Source: an uncultured Lachnospiraceae bacterium
GTDB taxonomy: Bacteria > Bacillota > Clostridia > Lachnospirales > Lachnospiraceae
Length of the DNA: 14,622 bases
Direction of reading: 5' to 3'
Assembly: GCA_934402055.1 (NCBI GenBank)
Contig: CAKRTC010000037.1
Location: forward strand, 1 to 14,622
Shown here: positions 13,289-14,622 of the stretch, piece by piece
Position numbering within the stretch: position 1 is the first letter of the stretch
How the letters are laid out: every line of letters starts with the position of its first letter
Notes under the pieces: model-generated
The model's database searches: none
What the model was told of the DNA's origin: nothing
What the model saw: the letters and a program-made list of their open reading frames with translations, nothing else
Position numbers and translations under genes: made by a program

Positions 13289-13875
13289 TTGTTATTCTCC
13301 GATTTTTGTTTCTTTTCCATATATATACTTATACATATAGAAATAACACAAAGTATAAGCCTGCATGCAATTAGTCCTATAAATGCGGCTGATTTCGGAT
13401 TGCTGACCTCATCTCCTAACAGAGTATAGCAGACAGCTATCGGGATGCAGCCTGCCAAGGATACCGGAGCATATATATGATATGGCACCTTACAGGTTCC
13501 GAAATACAAGCTGAGCACATCACCCGGAATCAAGGCTATGATTCTCATAATGAAGCATAGGAAAACAGTGTTATGATCCTGATACTCCATCAATCTATCA
13601 AGCTTGGGGTATTTTTTGCGAAAACGCTCCATGCCGTCGCTTCCGCATTTCCTTCCAAGTATATAAGGAATAGTCAGTGCGATAAGCTGTCCGGTAAGAC
13701 TTACGCATATAGCCTTTCCCGGCGAAAATAAAATTCCGCTTGCAAAGAAGAGCCATGACAACGGAAATACCATTGTAAGGCTCTTGATTCCAAACATTAT
13801 AAGCAATATAAACATTGCCGCATTGTTATCCTGCGGCAGCAATCCTATTATTGTATTAACGTCAATTCCGAACAT
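13285..13875 (-). CDS. VTT-domain (TVP38/TMEM64, DedA-like) membrane protein
   Basis: A protein of 196 aa with about five hydrophobic segments. The VTT core is clear: FASGILFSPGKAICVSLTGQ then IPYILGRKCG (G...G...G..GR type) and MRIIALIPGDVLSLYFGTCK followed by APVSLAGCIPIAVCYTLLG, where the R...P.D.....G and the late GxxP/G motif fit the family. Members move lipids (such as undecaprenyl phosphate or phosphatidylethanolamine) across membranes. The C-terminus is basic (YMEKKQKSENNN). The stop overlaps the TTG start of the capA-like gene by 4 nt, so the two are probably made together, perhaps for a surface polymer. The ribosome site before ATG 13875 is weak. Confidence 0.8.
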   Translation of the reverse strand: MFGIDVNTIIGLLPQDNNAAMFILLIMFGIKSLTMVFPLSWLFFASGILFSPGKAICVSLTGQLIALTIPYILGRKCGSDGMERFRKKYPKLDRLMEYQDHNTVFLCFIMRIIALIPGDVLSLYFGTCKVPYHIYAPVSLAGCIPIAVCYTLLGDEVSNPKSAAFIGLIACRLILCVISICISIYMEKKQKSENNN

Positions 13876-13990
13876 AACTACGGATAGGCATACATCAGCG
13901 CTCTTACCTTAAATCGTCAGATTCAATTGTTTTTAGCTGTAATATAAATAGATAAATATACCGCTTCAGATAATACCTTATCAAAGTAAA

Positions 13991-14248
13991 TCATTTATAA
14001 ACGTTGGTCACTCTCTCATTAACAAGAAGATTTGGGATAAAAATGTCCTCATCAAGATCATCCCAATGAACTCCGATACCGTTACCGCTGAATTCATAAT
14101 TTTCCAATTGCTCATTACTTGCAGCATCCAATCGAGGAAACCATTTGCGTGGAACAGCAAGAACTCTGCCATCATCCAATGCTACCCACATGCTGCTTTT
14201 GTCAAACCACACTTTAAGTGCCTTTACACTGTCAGCAAAAGTATTCAT
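13991..14248 (-). CDS. DUF2442 family protein
   Basis: A protein of 85 aa. It has the DUF2442 plan: a VKALKVWFDKSSMWVALDDG strand pair, VPRKWFPRLDAASNEQLENY, then GNGIGVHWDDLDEDIFIPNLL. The ATG at 14248 has AGGAGGTG 4-5 nt upstream, inside the end of the DUF4160 gene, which overlaps this gene by 17 nt. Small DUF2442 proteins often travel with DUF4160 partners. I infer a two-gene unit, possibly of toxin-antitoxin type, though no biochemical role is known to me. Downstream 13876-13990 holds no gene. Confidence 0.85.
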   Translation of the reverse strand: MNTFADSVKALKVWFDKSSMWVALDDGRVLAVPRKWFPRLDAASNEQLENYEFSGNGIGVHWDDLDEDIFIPNLLVNERVTNVYK

Positions 14249-14474
14249 TCCACACCTCCTTGATATAAAATCTATTATCCTCTATTTGCTTTCTTATAAA
14301 CTTCAATTCTTTTTCTGAAAAATTAATGCTATCACATAATTGCACTTCAGGATCTATCCAAAATTTTGCAAGTCCGCTGCCTTTCCTTACATGAATATGG
14401 CACGGTTCTATAGGACATCCTTCATTTGAAAAAAAGAAGAACTTATATCCGTTTATTTCAAATACTTTAGGCAA
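14232..14474 (-). CDS. DUF4160 family protein
   Basis: A protein of 80 aa with TTG start (14472-14474), with AAGGAG 9 nt upstream; MPKVFEINGYKFFFFSNEG is the expected start of the family. The body has PCHIHVRKGSGLAKFWIDPE, with the conserved HxHV, and ends KFIRKQIEDNRFYIKEVWNEYF. All marks fit DUF4160 at its usual length. It is the first gene of an overlapping pair with DUF2442. The pairing and small size suggest a regulatory or toxin-antitoxin-like unit; the HxH motif might bind metal or RNA, but that is a guess. Confidence 0.85.
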   Translation of the reverse strand: MPKVFEINGYKFFFFSNEGCPIEPCHIHVRKGSGLAKFWIDPEVQLCDSINFSEKELKFIRKQIEDNRFYIKEVWNEYFC

Positions 14475-14561
14475 TTATATCTACTCCTTAATTTTATCAT
14501 ACCTTTCATAACTTACAAGACTATCAAACTTCAAATTCGTTTCTGGTGTAACTTGTAAATT

Positions 14562-14622
14562 TAAATTCCACTTCTTTAATGTATGGTGGAATTTAGTCTT
14601 ACATAAATGGAACTTAGTGTTA
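14562..14622. repeat. Inverted repeat overlapping a direct repeat at the right edge
   Basis: TAAATTCCAC (14562-14571) and GTGGAATTTA (14586-14595) are a perfect 10-bp inverted repeat with a 14-nt spacer. TGGAATTTAGTCTTA (14587-14601) and TGGAACTTAGTGTTA (14608-14622) are direct repeats with two differences. The second runs to the window edge. It might be an IS or transposon end, or an operator upstream of the DUF4160 gene. No transposase is in view. Confidence 0.5.

Noticed and set aside
14475..14561. Promoter for the DUF4160 gene (TTGAAG / TTATGA or TATGAT)
   Set aside because: No pair of hexamers at 16-18 nt spacing was good enough to call.

Overview
The window joins the late end of a prophage (about 1-7710, all genes on the + strand) to ordinary chromosome (about 7911-14622, all genes on the - strand). 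The host looks like a low-to-middle GC Gram-positive Clostridia, most likely Lachnospiraceae. The reasons are strong AAGGAGG-type ribosome sites, an LL-H type holin, an endolysin with choline/cell-wall binding repeats, and a PNPase with an Arg/Asp-rich tail. This placement comes from remembered family features, not from a search.

Phage part. A tail-fibre gene cut by the left edge (1-1053) is followed by a coiled-coil tail protein with 21-residue repeats (1065-1703) and a 42-aa XkdX/CD1375-like protein (1696-1824). Next comes an array of small tail-tip proteins at 1974, 2509, 3179, 3625 and 4059. These five share a short N-terminal motif (IVGLDxNxxLS...YDE) but have unrelated or diverged C-terminal domains. 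Two of them are preceded by tiny ORFs (1828-1977 and 3044-3163) that each contain an (AT)10 tract read as IYIYIY. Several starts in the array sit against or inside small hairpins. Two beta-rich or Ig-like virion proteins close the array (4430-5402). A 56-nt inverted repeat (5405-5460) then surrounds the start of a 94-aa unknown gene. The lysis module follows: a membrane protein (5690), an LL-H holin (6025), an endolysin (6322) and a membrane/coiled-coil protein (7171). A strong Rho-independent terminator ends the unit (7670-7707).

Junction. About 200 AT-rich bases without a gene (7708-7910) separate the phage terminator from the chromosome and probably contain the right attachment site. Three GTACGTCA repeats lie there. 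No integrase or second att copy is in view, so the exact boundary cannot be fixed.

Chromosome part, read right to left. A DUF4160-DUF2442 pair is followed by a VTT-domain (TVP38/DedA-like) membrane protein and then a CapA-family lipid- or surface-linked protein, whose TTG start overlaps the VTT gene stop. A clear sigma-A type promoter lies just after the capA-like stop and drives pnp (polynucleotide phosphorylase). A compact UvrD/PcrA-type helicase follows 6 nt after pnp. The helicase ends only 11 residues after motif VI, next to the prophage, which may mark an integration at its 3' end. An inverted repeat overlapping a direct repeat lies at the extreme right edge.
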